Notes: generated by a model from the sequence alone, not told the origin. A stretch of DNA of 64,000 bases from Enterococcus_I eurekensis (GCF_042654605.1 NZ_JBHSGT010000043.1:62001-126000), one strand, 5' to 3'; shown: positions 32,237 to 40,374, counted from the stretch's first letter. Made by a program: numbers and translations.

Positions 32237-33356
32237 TGACTACTTTGGTGGTGCGAGCAATGCACAATTAGGAAATATTTCAAGTTTTTACTTTTTGGGT
32301 TATGTATTAATGCAGATTCCCTCAGGTTTGCTTGTTGATAAATTAGGGAAAAAGATGATTCTTATCCCAGGGTTTATTATTTTTGGTTTAGGAACATCGT
32401 TAGTTGCTTTATCAACGACCTTGCCAGTTTTGTTTACAGGTAGCATCTTAGCCGGTCTTGGTTGTGGGACGTTTTATGGTGTCGCCTACTCATTGACAGC
32501 CGAATATGTACCAAGTAACAGGCGAAGTCTAGCGACAGCAATTGTTAACAGTGGAACGGCTGTAGGTAGTGGATTAGGTCTTATTTCATCAAGTTACTTT
32601 GTTGGGAAAGGAATTTTACCTTGGCAATCACTCATCTGGATAACAGTAGCTTTAATTGCAATTATGGTAGTAGTTTTTATAAAGTTTATTAAGAATGATA
32701 AAGTGAAGCCAGTAGAAAAAGTAATTGAAGTAAAAACTAAAGAAGCAAAAAGTAATGACTCCTTGCTCAAACAGTTATTCCGTCCACAAATGGTTGCAGC
32801 GTATGTGTTGTACTTCTCTACTTTATACACGTATTATTTAATTGATACCTGGTTACCGAATTTCTTAGAAACGGAACGAGGATTCGAAGGAACAGCGATT
32901 GGTTTAGTATCGTCACTGGTATTCTTTGCAGCGATTCCGGGTGCGTTAGTTTTTAGTCGTTTAGCAGATATGATCCCTCAAAAAAAAGTACCAATTATTA
33001 TTGGCTTGGAATTAATGGCAGCAGCGATGCTATTGTTTATGATTGAAACGACATCACAATCATTTGTGATTATTGGGATTATTTTATATGGTTTCTTCGG
33101 TAAATTAGCTGTTGAACCAATTATTATTTCTTGGCTCAGTCAATTTGCATCTAGAAAGAGTATTGCAACTACGTATGGTGTCTTTAACTTCTTTGGGATG
33201 ACTGCTTCGGTAATCGTTCCTTCATTAACCGGGAAAATTACCGATATGACAGGCTCGATGATCTATGCATTCTACTTAGCCATTGGGATTATCTTAGTCG
33301 GCACAACCGTCTTCTTTTTAGTTAATAAATTTGCGCCAAAGATTGAAGAGGCGTAA
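32076..33356 (+). CDS. MFS transporter with disturbed 5' end
   Basis: About 410-426 residues with 12 predicted helices and MFS signatures: GLLVDKLGKKM after helix 2 and a GTAVGSGLGL segment in helix 5. The transporter sequence seems to begin around EKKTIPYWKQIVAILTVGW (about base 32127); the 15-17 residues before it are allD sequence read in another frame. No ATG with a ribosome site lies there: candidates are ATG 32076 inside allD or TTG 32121. Translation may depend on coupling to the allD remnant, whose frame ends inside the gene. The substrate is unknown; the downstream GntR and PfkB genes suggest a carbohydrate. Confidence 0.82.
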   Translation: MWLYLCVNPIQWWFLLVEKKTIPYWKQIVAILTVGWVVIWIYRTVLTPIYPIISDYFGGASNAQLGNISSFYFLGYVLMQIPSGLLVDKLGKKMILIPGFIIFGLGTSLVALSTTLPVLFTGSILAGLGCGTFYGVAYSLTAEYVPSNRRSLATAIVNSGTAVGSGLGLISSSYFVGKGILPWQSLIWITVALIAIMVVVFIKFIKNDKVKPVEKVIEVKTKEAKSNDSLLKQLFRPQMVAAYVLYFSTLYTYYLIDTWLPNFLETERGFEGTAIGLVSSLVFFAAIPGALVFSRLADMIPQKKVPIIIGLELMAAAMLLFMIETTSQSFVIIGIILYGFFGKLAVEPIIISWLSQFASRKSIATTYGVFNFFGMTASVIVPSLTGKITDMTGSMIYAFYLAIGIILVGTTVFFLVNKFAPKIEEA

Positions 33357-33372
33357 AAAAACTCCTTATGAA

Positions 33373-33419
33373 AAAAACAAGTTTTCTGGAATTAATAACT
33401 CCAGGGGACTTGTTTTTTT
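33373..33419 (+). terminator. Terminator after the MFS gene
   Basis: Arms AACAAGTTTTCTGGA and TCCAGGGGACTTGTT pair with a few G-U pairs around a short loop, followed by a T-run. It lies directly after the transporter stop. Confidence 0.85.
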
Positions 33420-33441
33420 GTTTATATTTCTAGAGATTACA

Positions 33442-33489
33442 TTGACAAGAAGGCGGATTCATAGTACTCTTATAACGTGGTAGTAACCA
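33442..33489 (+). promoter_or_regulatory. Promoter and GntR-type operator before the regulator gene
   Basis: -35 TTGACA (33442-33447), 17 bp, -10 TACTCT (33465-33470). Just downstream is TGGTAGTAACCA (33478-33489), matching the TGGT-n4-ACCA form of operators bound by HutC/YvoA-type GntR regulators. This suggests autoregulation by the protein encoded next. Confidence 0.7.
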
Positions 33490-33519
33490 GTTATCAGTTG
33501 AGGAAATGAGGTGGGAAAA

Positions 33520-34257
33520 ATGGAAAAAGGATTAAGTAAACAACCGTTGTATAATCAATTAGTCGATTTATTAAAAGAAAAAATCGAGATGGAAATGGAA
33601 CCAAATGATATGTTACCATCTGAACGAGAATTGACTAGCCGTTATGGCTTAAGCCGGACAACCGTTCGTTTAGCTTTACAAGAATTAGAAAAACAAGGCT
33701 ATATTTATCGTCAACACGGCAAAGGGACCTTTGTTTCAGATTTAAGCAAACAAGTAACCAACTTGGCGGGAAGTTATAGTTTTACGGAGCAGATGCTTTC
33801 ATTAGGAAAATTACCAGAAACAAAAATATTAGAATTTGTGATTATTGAAGCAAATAAATATTTAGCGAGTCAGTTATCCGTGACTTTGGGAGAAAAATTA
33901 ATTAAATTAAAACGCTTACGTTCGGCAGATGGTCAACCAATGATGGTCGAGCGTTCGTATTTACCTTTAAAAAAATTCTTAGCTCTAACAAAAGAAATGT
34001 TAGAAGAAAAACCATTATACGATTTATTTTCGCAAGATTTTGGACAACAAATTCGTGTAGCCAATGAAGAATTTTTTGCGAGTATTTCAAAAGCAAAAGA
34101 TGCGAGACAATTAGCAATTGCTGAAGGTGCACCAGTATTAAACTTAGTTCGAACAACTTATAATTCTGAAAATGAAATTATTGAGTTTACATTAAGTGTG
34201 GCTCGTGCCGATCAATTCCGTTACAAGATTACCCATGTACGGACTGCTGAAAATTAA
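33520..34257 (+). CDS. GntR-family regulator (HutC/UTRA subfamily)
   Basis: A 245-residue regulator. The N-terminal winged helix has MLPSERELTSRYGLSRTTVRLALQELEKQGYIYRQHGKGTFV, cited here as its parts MLPSERELTSRYGLSRTTVR and GYIYRQHGKGTFV. The C-terminal UTRA ligand domain spans about 85-240. ATG 33520 follows GAGGTGGG; the longer frame to 33511 lacks support. It lies 21 bp before a sugar-phosphate kinase gene and probably controls that gene in response to a phosphorylated sugar. Confidence 0.9.
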   Translation: MEKGLSKQPLYNQLVDLLKEKIEMEMEPNDMLPSERELTSRYGLSRTTVRLALQELEKQGYIYRQHGKGTFVSDLSKQVTNLAGSYSFTEQMLSLGKLPETKILEFVIIEANKYLASQLSVTLGEKLIKLKRLRSADGQPMMVERSYLPLKKFLALTKEMLEEKPLYDLFSQDFGQQIRVANEEFFASISKAKDARQLAIAEGAPVLNLVRTTYNSENEIIEFTLSVARADQFRYKITHVRTAEN

Positions 34258-34278
34258 CGAAAGGTGCGAAAGTAAAAA

Positions 34279-35217
34279 ATGATTGTAACAGTAACGATGA
34301 ATCCTTCTATTGATATTTCTTATCCATTAGAAACATTAAAAATTGACACGGTAAATCGTGTCCCTCTTGTCAGTAAAACTGCGGGAGGAAAAGGTTTAAA
34401 TGTCACACGTGTCATCCACGAATTAGAGGGTGAAGTATTAGCGACCGGTCTTTTAGGCGGACACCACGGAGCATTTATTGCGGAGCAACTAGATAATGAG
34501 GGAATCCAACATCAATTTTCTAAAATTGCCGGAGAAACACGTAATTCGATTGCCATTTTACATGATAATGGCAAACAAACAGAAATTCTAGAAGCAGGAC
34601 CAACTGTTTCTGCTCAAGAACTAGCCGATTTTGAAGGCCAATTAAATGAATTACTGAAAAAAGCATCATTAGTGACATTGTCTGGTAGTTTAGCTAAAGG
34701 GATACCAGTCGATTATTACCGTCATTTACTAACACTTGCAAAAAAATACGGCGTTAAAACGCTACTAGATACTTCTGGTGCGAGCCTTAAAGCAAGTTTA
34801 GAAAGCGCAGATAAACCCTTTTTAATTAAACCAAATACAGAGGAAATTGCTGAATTAATCGGTCAAGAATTAGTGATTGATGATGTAGAAAATGTGAAAG
34901 CAATTCTTTCAAGTGCGATTTTTGAAGGAGTTGAGTGGATTGTTGTTTCTCTGGGTTCAAAAGGGGCCATCGTTAAACATGATGCTACTTTTTATCGAGT
35001 GGAAATACCAAAAATTGAGGTGGTAAATCCAGTTGGCTCGGGCGACTCGACAATTGCAGGTTTAGCCTTTGCTTTAGATGCCAATCTATCCGATGAAGAA
35101 ATTCTGCAATATGGTATGGTTACCGGCATGTTAAACGCGATGGAAACAAAAACAGGTCATATAAACGTCGCGAATTTAGCGGCACTTAAAGATCAAATCA
35201 AAGTATCTCCAATGTAA
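34279..35217 (+). CDS. PfkB-family sugar-phosphate kinase (tagatose-6-phosphate or 1-phosphofructokinase type)
   Basis: A 312-residue ribokinase-fold kinase. It has TMNPSIDISYPLE at the start, the substrate motif SKTAGGKGLNVTRVI, and the ATP/anion-hole signature NPVGSGDSTIAGLAFALD with the catalytic Asp of GSGD. These are typical of LacC and FruK, which phosphorylate tagatose-6-phosphate or fructose-1-phosphate to the bisphosphate. No aldolase gene is next to it. It forms an operon with the GntR regulator. LacC-like is favoured but not certain. Confidence 0.88.
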   Translation: MIVTVTMNPSIDISYPLETLKIDTVNRVPLVSKTAGGKGLNVTRVIHELEGEVLATGLLGGHHGAFIAEQLDNEGIQHQFSKIAGETRNSIAILHDNGKQTEILEAGPTVSAQELADFEGQLNELLKKASLVTLSGSLAKGIPVDYYRHLLTLAKKYGVKTLLDTSGASLKASLESADKPFLIKPNTEEIAELIGQELVIDDVENVKAILSSAIFEGVEWIVVSLGSKGAIVKHDATFYRVEIPKIEVVNPVGSGDSTIAGLAFALDANLSDEEILQYGMVTGMLNAMETKTGHINVANLAALKDQIKVSPM

Positions 35218-35222
35218 TAACT

Positions 35223-35316
35223 AAAAGTACTTAAGCTAGCGATTCGGCAACTTTTGAAGACGAGATAGATAATCTTGTTTTTAAGAAGTTGATGGAAGCG
35301 GCTTAAGTGCTTTTTT
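35223..35316 (+). terminator. Large terminator after the PfkB gene
   Basis: Arms AAAAGTACTTAAGC and GCTTAAGTGCTTTT (one G-U pair) with a T-run enclose about 64 bases that hold an inner CAACTT/AAGTTG stem, giving a branched structure. It lies 6 bp after the kinase stop. Confidence 0.75.
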
Positions 35317-35512
35317 AGTTTGAGATTTATAATTTTTGGTGTGGGTGAATTATACATCCCAAATGTGGAGTTGTTGCTATCATTTTAAATGGGAAATTCA
35401 TATTAAAAAAAATAGACAAAGTTGCATGAAAAGTATTAAATTAGAAAAAACCATGAAAACAATCTAATAAGATATTGATTGTTTTCATGGTTTTTATATT
35501 ATTCTAACTCTT
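35317..35512. other. Left chromosomal flank of the ICE with the probable original guaA terminator
   Basis: No gene is seen. Bases 35445-35495 form a 19-bp perfect stem (arms starting AAAAACCATGAAAACAATC) with T-runs on both strands. In the uninserted chromosome this would follow the guaA stop directly, because the ICE has separated the two; it is therefore most likely the native guaA terminator on the minus strand. Confidence 0.75.
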
Positions 35513-35523
35513 TATTCCCACTC
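35513..35523. other. Left attachment core (att)
   Basis: The minus strand reads GAGTGGGAATA, identical to the Tn5801 core. Followed by AAG it would complete the guaA end GAG TGG GAA TAA, so it probably keeps the original chromosomal version. Confidence 0.85.
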
Positions 35524-35618
35524 TGTTTTAAGGGTATGGCATATAAGCGAAAATGCTGTAATATCAAGGATTTTGGAAACGTATAAAATCGAATAAATTA
35601 TATTTAAAAAAATAAAAA

Positions 35619-35637
35619 GTGCAATAAAAGTGCAGTA
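35619..35637 (+). repeat. Left terminal repeat, probable integrase arm site
   Basis: GTGCAATAAAAGTGCAGTA is repeated exactly in direct orientation at 55520-55538 near the other end of the element, preceded by AAAAA in both. Tn916-family integrases bind direct repeats of this kind near both ends. Confidence 0.75.
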
Positions 35638-35700
35638 TTTGCACCTAAGCAGACCTGATTAAATTCGAAATGGAATTCTAAACTCAATATTCATTTAAAT

Positions 35701-35733
35701 GATAGACGTTCATAATGAGCGTCTATTTTTTAT
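35701..35733 (+). terminator. Terminator near the left end of the ICE
   Basis: ATAGACG and CGTCTAT pair around an 11-base loop and are followed by a T-run. It lies 86 bp before orf23 and may insulate the conjugation operon from chromosomal transcription. The rest of 35524-35818 holds the terminal repeat and presumably the operon promoter; no gene is seen. Confidence 0.75.
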
Positions 35734-35818
35734 GCTTTGAAAGGTTGTGATACTAACAAATTTTTAAATGAATAAAGTAAGCCAAAAATATTTTATGTGA
35801 GAAAGGAACGATACACTT

Positions 35819-36133
35819 ATGGAATTAAAATATGTCATTCCCAATATGGAAAAAACATTTGGTCAATTAGAATATGCTGGTGAAGGGAATATTGAACAAC
35901 GTCGAGTCAATGGCAGACCAACTATTCTCTCTCGTAGCTACAATTTATACTCAACGATTCAACGAGCAGATGATATTGTTGTCATTCTTCCCTCCGAAGC
36001 TGGCGAGAAACATTTTGAATCCGACGAAAAAGTCAGACTCATCAACCCACGTATTACCGCAGAAGGTTATAAAATTGGCAATAGAGGATTTACCAATTAC
36101 ATTATGCACGCAGACGATATGGTGAAAGCTTAA
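35819..36133 (+). CDS. Conjugation operon protein, Tn916 Orf23-like
   Basis: A 104-residue protein matching Orf23 of Tn916 (YdcP/DUF961 family), starting MELKYVIPNMEKTFGQLEYAG. It is the first gene of the transfer operon. The family is conserved at this place in Tn916 and ICEBs1-like elements, where the two small proteins (Orf23, Orf22) help transfer functions, but their biochemical role is not settled. AGAAAGGA precedes the start. It is similar to the next gene, suggesting an old duplication. Confidence 0.9.
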   Translation: MELKYVIPNMEKTFGQLEYAGEGNIEQRRVNGRPTILSRSYNLYSTIQRADDIVVILPSEAGEKHFESDEKVRLINPRITAEGYKIGNRGFTNYIMHADDMVKA

Positions 36134-36153
36134 GAAAGGAAAGGTGAAAAAAT

Positions 36154-36531
36154 ATGAGATTAGCAGAAGGTATTGTGATTGAAAAAGACCAGACATTTGG
36201 CACATTGAAATTTTCCGCTTTACGTCGTGAGGTTCGTATTCAAAATGAAGATGGTTCGGTTTCCGAAGAAATTAAAGAACGTACCTATGACTTAAAATCA
36301 AAAGGACAAGGACGCATGATACAAGTCAGTATCCCCGCTTCTGTTCCTTTGAAAGAATTTGACTACAACGCAGAAGTGGAATTAATCAATCCTGTGGCAG
36401 ATACCGTAGCGACGGCTACTTTTCGAGGGGCAGACGTTGATTGGTACGTGAAAGCAGACGATCTTGTATTAAAAGGACAGACAAAACCTCATCAGAAATA
36501 TAAAAAAGAAGCGTCCGAAAGTGAAAAATAG
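36154..36531 (+). CDS. Conjugation operon protein, Tn916 Orf22-like
   Basis: A 125-residue YdcP/DUF961-type protein matching Orf22 of Tn916, with the shared pattern IVIEKDQTFGTLKFSALRRE near the start and ELINP late, as in the upstream Orf23-like protein. It follows 20 bp after that gene with a GGAAAGG site. In classic Tn916 orf21 comes next; here a Mom-like gene intervenes directly after the stop. Confidence 0.9.
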   Translation: MRLAEGIVIEKDQTFGTLKFSALRREVRIQNEDGSVSEEIKERTYDLKSKGQGRMIQVSIPASVPLKEFDYNAEVELINPVADTVATATFRGADVDWYVKADDLVLKGQTKPHQKYKKEASESEK

Positions 36532-36540
36532 GTGTTGCTT

Positions 36541-37314
36541 ATGACAAACACACCATTGATTTTGAAAGAAATTCCGAAAGATGAAGCCATTTCTTTTATT
36601 CGGCAATACCATTATTCAAAGATACTCCCTAGATTGTGTAAATACTTTCTAGGGATTTTTTCAGAAGAAAAATTATTAGGCGTTGTGGAATTAGGCTGGG
36701 GTACGCAACCCCTACAAACCATACGCAAACTCTTTCCCGACAGTTCCCTTCAAACCACAGATTATTTAGAAATTGGAAAGATGTGTTTTCTTCCAGAAAT
36801 GAATCAAACCAATTATTTTGGCAGTCAAGCTCTTTCAGCTCTAATTAAGTGGTTGAAAGAACATACGGACTGTCATTTTTTATATACATTGGCAGATGGA
36901 ATTGAGGGAAAATGTGGCTATGTCTATCAAGCGTCCAACTTCTTTTACTGCGGGTATTTCAAGACAAGTGTCTATCGTGATAAACAGTCATGGGAAAAGA
37001 TACACCCTCGAAGTGCTCGCCTTTTATTAGAGGAAAATGCTCGTTTTGAACAGGTAGAGAAAAAGCATTGGCTTTCCCAGGCATTTTGCGAATACAAAGG
37101 GATTGAGAAAATCAATGGACGCATGTTTCGCTATCTCTATCCGTTGACAAAAGAAGCGAAAAAACTGTTAGGACACACGCTCTATCGACGTCATTATTAT
37201 CCGAAAGAAAAAGATTTACGCTTTGAAAAGCGAATCGCTTATCGGAAATATGAAGCCATTTCTCAACCAACTTTTGATAAACAGGCTCGTATCTACAATA
37301 CACAATTATTTTGA
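36541..37314 (+). CDS. Mom-like DNA-modification protein (ICE cargo)
   Basis: A 257-residue protein inserted between orf22 and orf21. The sequence FIRQYHYSKILPRLCKYFLG, then LGVVELGWGTQP, EIGKMCFLPEMNQTNYFGSQ, YTLADGIEGKCGYVYQASNF and a basic C-terminal part resembles proteins annotated as Mom-family adenine methylcarbamoylation enzymes; these are GNAT-like and related to phage Mu Mom, which modifies adenines to block restriction. The assignment is from remembered family patterns, not a search. ATG 36541 is used (AGGTG just upstream). There is no own promoter, so it is read with the transfer operon. It could protect ICE DNA from restriction, complementing ArdA. Confidence 0.62.
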   Translation: MTNTPLILKEIPKDEAISFIRQYHYSKILPRLCKYFLGIFSEEKLLGVVELGWGTQPLQTIRKLFPDSSLQTTDYLEIGKMCFLPEMNQTNYFGSQALSALIKWLKEHTDCHFLYTLADGIEGKCGYVYQASNFFYCGYFKTSVYRDKQSWEKIHPRSARLLLEENARFEQVEKKHWLSQAFCEYKGIEKINGRMFRYLYPLTKEAKKLLGHTLYRRHYYPKEKDLRFEKRIAYRKYEAISQPTFDKQARIYNTQLF

Positions 37315-37335
37315 TAGATGGAAAGGAGGATTTTT

Positions 37336-38739
37336 ATGCCATTGCTTCATGACAGAGGAAAGCGAATCAAAGCCAACGATAAGGACTTGGTCTATCATTT
37401 TGTGCTGATTTCATTGCTGATAGTTTTTCTAGTCGTTCTACTCCCTTTTCATTGGAGAACGTTACAATCGGTGAATTGGCAAACAGTTCAGTTAGATACA
37501 TTTTTCTATCAACTGCATACGCCATACTTTTGGAGCAGTATTCTCACTGCTTTTTTTGTATGCGGACTCATCAGCTGGCTCTATTATCACTATCGCATAG
37601 ATTCTATAAAACAGTTAGAGCACCGTCAAAAGTTAGCTCGTATGATTTTAGAAAATCATTGGTATGAAGCCGAAGAAACTCAATCAGAGGGATTCTTTAA
37701 AGATTTACCCAGCAAGAAAACCAAACAACGAATCCGCCATTTTCCTAAAATATATTATCGAATGAAAGATGGACTAATCCATATTCATGTAGAAATCACC
37801 TTAGGGAAATATCAAGATCAGCTTTTGCACCTAGAAAACAAACTAGAAACAGGATTGTATTGTGAATTAGTGGAAAAAACGTTGAAAGATTCTTATGTAG
37901 AGTATGTCCTACTTTATGATACTATTGGCAATCGAATTGGCATTGAAGACGTGGTAGCTCAAGATGGACGTGTCAAATTGATGGAATCGGTCTATTGGGA
38001 GTTCGATTCTCTCCCTCACATGTTAATTGCTGGGGGCACTGGTAGTGGAAAATCCTATTTTATTCTCACATTGATTGAATCTCTCCTGCATACAAATGCA
38101 AAGCTTTATATTCTTGACCCTAAAAATGCTGATTTGGCAGACTTAGGGGCGGTCATGAATAATGTCTATTACCGTAAAGAAGATATGTTGGCATGTATCA
38201 ATCAATTTTACGAAGATATGATTGATCGCAGTGAAACCATGAAACAACACCCTAACTATAAAACAGGAGAAAATTATGCTTATCTTGGTTTGTCTGCCAA
38301 TTTTCTTATTTTTGATGAATATGTGGCAATGATGGATATGCTAGGTCGTGAAAGTACCACCGTTATTCATAAACTCAAACAAATTGTAATGTTAGGACGA
38401 CAAGCAGGCTTCTTTTTAATTCTTGCCTGTCAACGTCCAGACGCAAAATATTTTAGTGATGGGATTCGGGACAACTTTAACTTCCGTGTGGCTTTGGGTC
38501 GTATGTCTGAAATGGGCTTTGGTATGATGTTCGGAAGCGATACACAAAAACAATTTTTCTTAAAACCCATCAAGGGAAGAGGTTACGTGGATACAGGAAA
38601 AAGTGTGATTAGTGAGTTTTATACACCCCTTGTACCAAAAAGGTACGATTTCTTAGGAGAAATAGGAAAAGTCATTCAAAAAAAGCAATCTGAGCCTGTA
38701 CCGCACGAAGTGAAAGGTACAGGTTCAGACTTGCTTTGA
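37336..38739 (+). CDS. FtsK/SpoIIIE-type coupling ATPase, Tn916 Orf21-like (TcpA)
   Basis: A 467-residue membrane ATPase that couples the processed DNA to the conjugation channel. Two N-terminal helices lie near residues 20-40 and 65-85; the motor has Walker A LIAGGTGSGKSYFIL and Walker B ANFLIFDEYVAMMD, and the late LACQRPDAKYFSDGIRDNF motif typical of the group. ATG 37336 is preferred because AAAGGAGG lies just before it; the frame from 37318 includes the ribosome site itself. It matches Tn916 Orf21. Confidence 0.94.
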   Translation: MPLLHDRGKRIKANDKDLVYHFVLISLLIVFLVVLLPFHWRTLQSVNWQTVQLDTFFYQLHTPYFWSSILTAFFVCGLISWLYYHYRIDSIKQLEHRQKLARMILENHWYEAEETQSEGFFKDLPSKKTKQRIRHFPKIYYRMKDGLIHIHVEITLGKYQDQLLHLENKLETGLYCELVEKTLKDSYVEYVLLYDTIGNRIGIEDVVAQDGRVKLMESVYWEFDSLPHMLIAGGTGSGKSYFILTLIESLLHTNAKLYILDPKNADLADLGAVMNNVYYRKEDMLACINQFYEDMIDRSETMKQHPNYKTGENYAYLGLSANFLIFDEYVAMMDMLGRESTTVIHKLKQIVMLGRQAGFFLILACQRPDAKYFSDGIRDNFNFRVALGRMSEMGFGMMFGSDTQKQFFLKPIKGRGYVDTGKSVISEFYTPLVPKRYDFLGEIGKVIQKKQSEPVPHEVKGTGSDLL

Positions 38740-38900
38740 TTGGTGTGGCGTTAGCCACGCCAATCCTTTAGCCCCCTCTATCTAACAGGGGGGCACAAAT
38801 ACAACTGAAAACAGGCAATTCTCATCAACCAATGTTGATGGTACAAAGGATTGCGGAAAATATGAAAGGTGTAAACTCAAGGGTCATAGTTTACATCTTT
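38738..38900 (+). other. Origin of transfer (oriT) region
   Basis: This 181-bp gap between the coupling ATPase and relaxase genes holds three hairpins: GATTGG/CCAATC (38738-38765), GCCCCCT/AGGGGGC (38771-38794) and TGTAAAC/GTTTACA (about 38870-38896), plus ATCAAC/GTTGAT near 38824. The CTAACAGGGGGG motif inside the second hairpin resembles the nic region of Tn916 and ICEBs1. The position matches the known oriT of Tn916. Confidence 0.8.
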
Positions 38901-38920
38901 TTTAGATTGGAGGTTTGCGA

Positions 38921-40105
38921 ATGGAAAACGAAAAAATTTGGATTAAGGAATTGAAAGAAAAGCGACTGGCTTATGGCGTTTCTCAAAATAAACTGGCGGT
39001 TGCTTCTCATATTACCAGACCTTACCTATCGGATATTGAAACAGGCAAGGCAGTCCCTACTCAACAGGTGAAAGAAGATTTACTGAACGCTTTGGAACGC
39101 TTCAATCCCGATAACCCATTGGAGATGTTATTCGACTATGTACGGATTCGATTCCCTACCAATGATGTGGCTCAAATTATCGGTGAGGTTTTACGTTTGA
39201 ATATGGATTATATGCTACACGAAGACTTTGGCTATTATTCTTATCCCGAACACTATCGTTTCGGTGATATTGTTGTCCTAGTCTCTCATGATGTAAGTAA
39301 AGGTGTTTTATTAGAACTGAAAGGAAAAGGCTGTCGGCAATTTGAAAACTTTCTATTGGCTCAACATCGGAGCTGGTATGATTTCTTTCAAGATTGCATG
39401 GAACATAAAGGTATTTTCAAACGCTTGGATTTAGCTATCAACGATAAAACAGGGATTTTGAATATTCCAGATTTGGCAAAGAAATGTAAACAGGAAGAAT
39501 GCATTTCCGTCTTTCGAAGCTTTAAAAATTATCGCAGTGGTGAATTGGTTCACCGTGATGAAAAACCATACATGGGAAACACACTTTATATTGGCTCATT
39601 AAAAAGTGAAGTCTATTTCTGTATATATGAGAAAGATTATGAGCAATACGTGAAAAATGATATTGCCTTAGAAGACGCAGAAATAAAGAATCGCTTTGAA
39701 ATTCGTTTGAAAAACGACAGAGCCACTCAAGCCATGAAAGATTTGTTGGAACATCAAAATGCAGAAAAAACAGCGTTTGAGATTATCAATCGTTATATTC
39801 GCTTTGCCGATAAGGACGAAACCAAGCGACGGAGTGATTGGCAAACCAATGAACGCTGGGAATGGTTTATCGGCAAAAATCGTGGAGCATTACGCCTAAC
39901 CATACAGCCAGAACCTTATTCTTTTGAACGAACATTGAACTGGTTACATCATCAAGTCGCCCCTACATTAAAAGTCGCAAGCATTTTAGATATTCTCAAC
40001 GGTACAACCATTATTTCCACCATGATTCATGAAGCCAAACTGACAGAAAAACATGAGAAATTAATTGAACAACAACATCTAGGCATGGAGGATTTGATTA
40101 CATGA
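38921..40105 (+). CDS. Relaxase with XRE-type N-terminus, Tn916 Orf20-like (MobT)
   Basis: A 394-residue protein of the replication-initiator-like relaxase group (MobT). It has an N-terminal helix-turn-helix (YGVSQNKLAVASHITRPYLS) and a catalytic rolling-circle domain over most of the rest. It nicks oriT, located just upstream, and stays on the transferred strand. ATG 38921 follows GGAGG at 7-base spacing; the frame from 38915 is less likely. The end overlaps the next small gene by four bases (ATGA). Confidence 0.93.
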   Translation: MENEKIWIKELKEKRLAYGVSQNKLAVASHITRPYLSDIETGKAVPTQQVKEDLLNALERFNPDNPLEMLFDYVRIRFPTNDVAQIIGEVLRLNMDYMLHEDFGYYSYPEHYRFGDIVVLVSHDVSKGVLLELKGKGCRQFENFLLAQHRSWYDFFQDCMEHKGIFKRLDLAINDKTGILNIPDLAKKCKQEECISVFRSFKNYRSGELVHRDEKPYMGNTLYIGSLKSEVYFCIYEKDYEQYVKNDIALEDAEIKNRFEIRLKNDRATQAMKDLLEHQNAEKTAFEIINRYIRFADKDETKRRSDWQTNERWEWFIGKNRGALRLTIQPEPYSFERTLNWLHHQVAPTLKVASILDILNGTTIISTMIHEAKLTEKHEKLIEQQHLGMEDLIT

Positions 40106-40374
40106 GCCTCTTAACAGAAGAATTAAAGAAGTTAGGGTTTCAAGCGTATATACAAAATACAGGGAAATATACGTCTCTCATTATTGAGGGAAAACGGCAA
40201 GCTGGTGATACCATCTATACCTATGATTTTTACAAAGTGAGCTTCTATAAGAATTATACCAGTCGAATAACTGTTTATGGAGAGCATTTAACTCCTTTTC
40301 AATTATTAAAGCGTGTAAAAAGCTATATCTACTATCGAGAAAAATATCTTAAGGAAAGGAGGACAATCACATGA
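40102..40374 (+). CDS. Small protein of unknown function between relaxase and Orf19-like gene
   Basis: A 90-residue basic, Tyr/Lys-rich protein (FYKVSFYKNYTSRITVYGEH) with no membrane helix or known motif. It overlaps both neighbours by four bases (ATGA junctions), so it is translationally coupled within the transfer operon and is very likely expressed. I do not recall an equivalent in classical Tn916 numbering; related ICEs may have it. It could assist DNA processing by the relaxase. Confidence 0.7.
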   Translation: MSLLTEELKKLGFQAYIQNTGKYTSLIIEGKRQAGDTIYTYDFYKVSFYKNYTSRITVYGEHLTPFQLLKRVKSYIYYREKYLKERRTIT

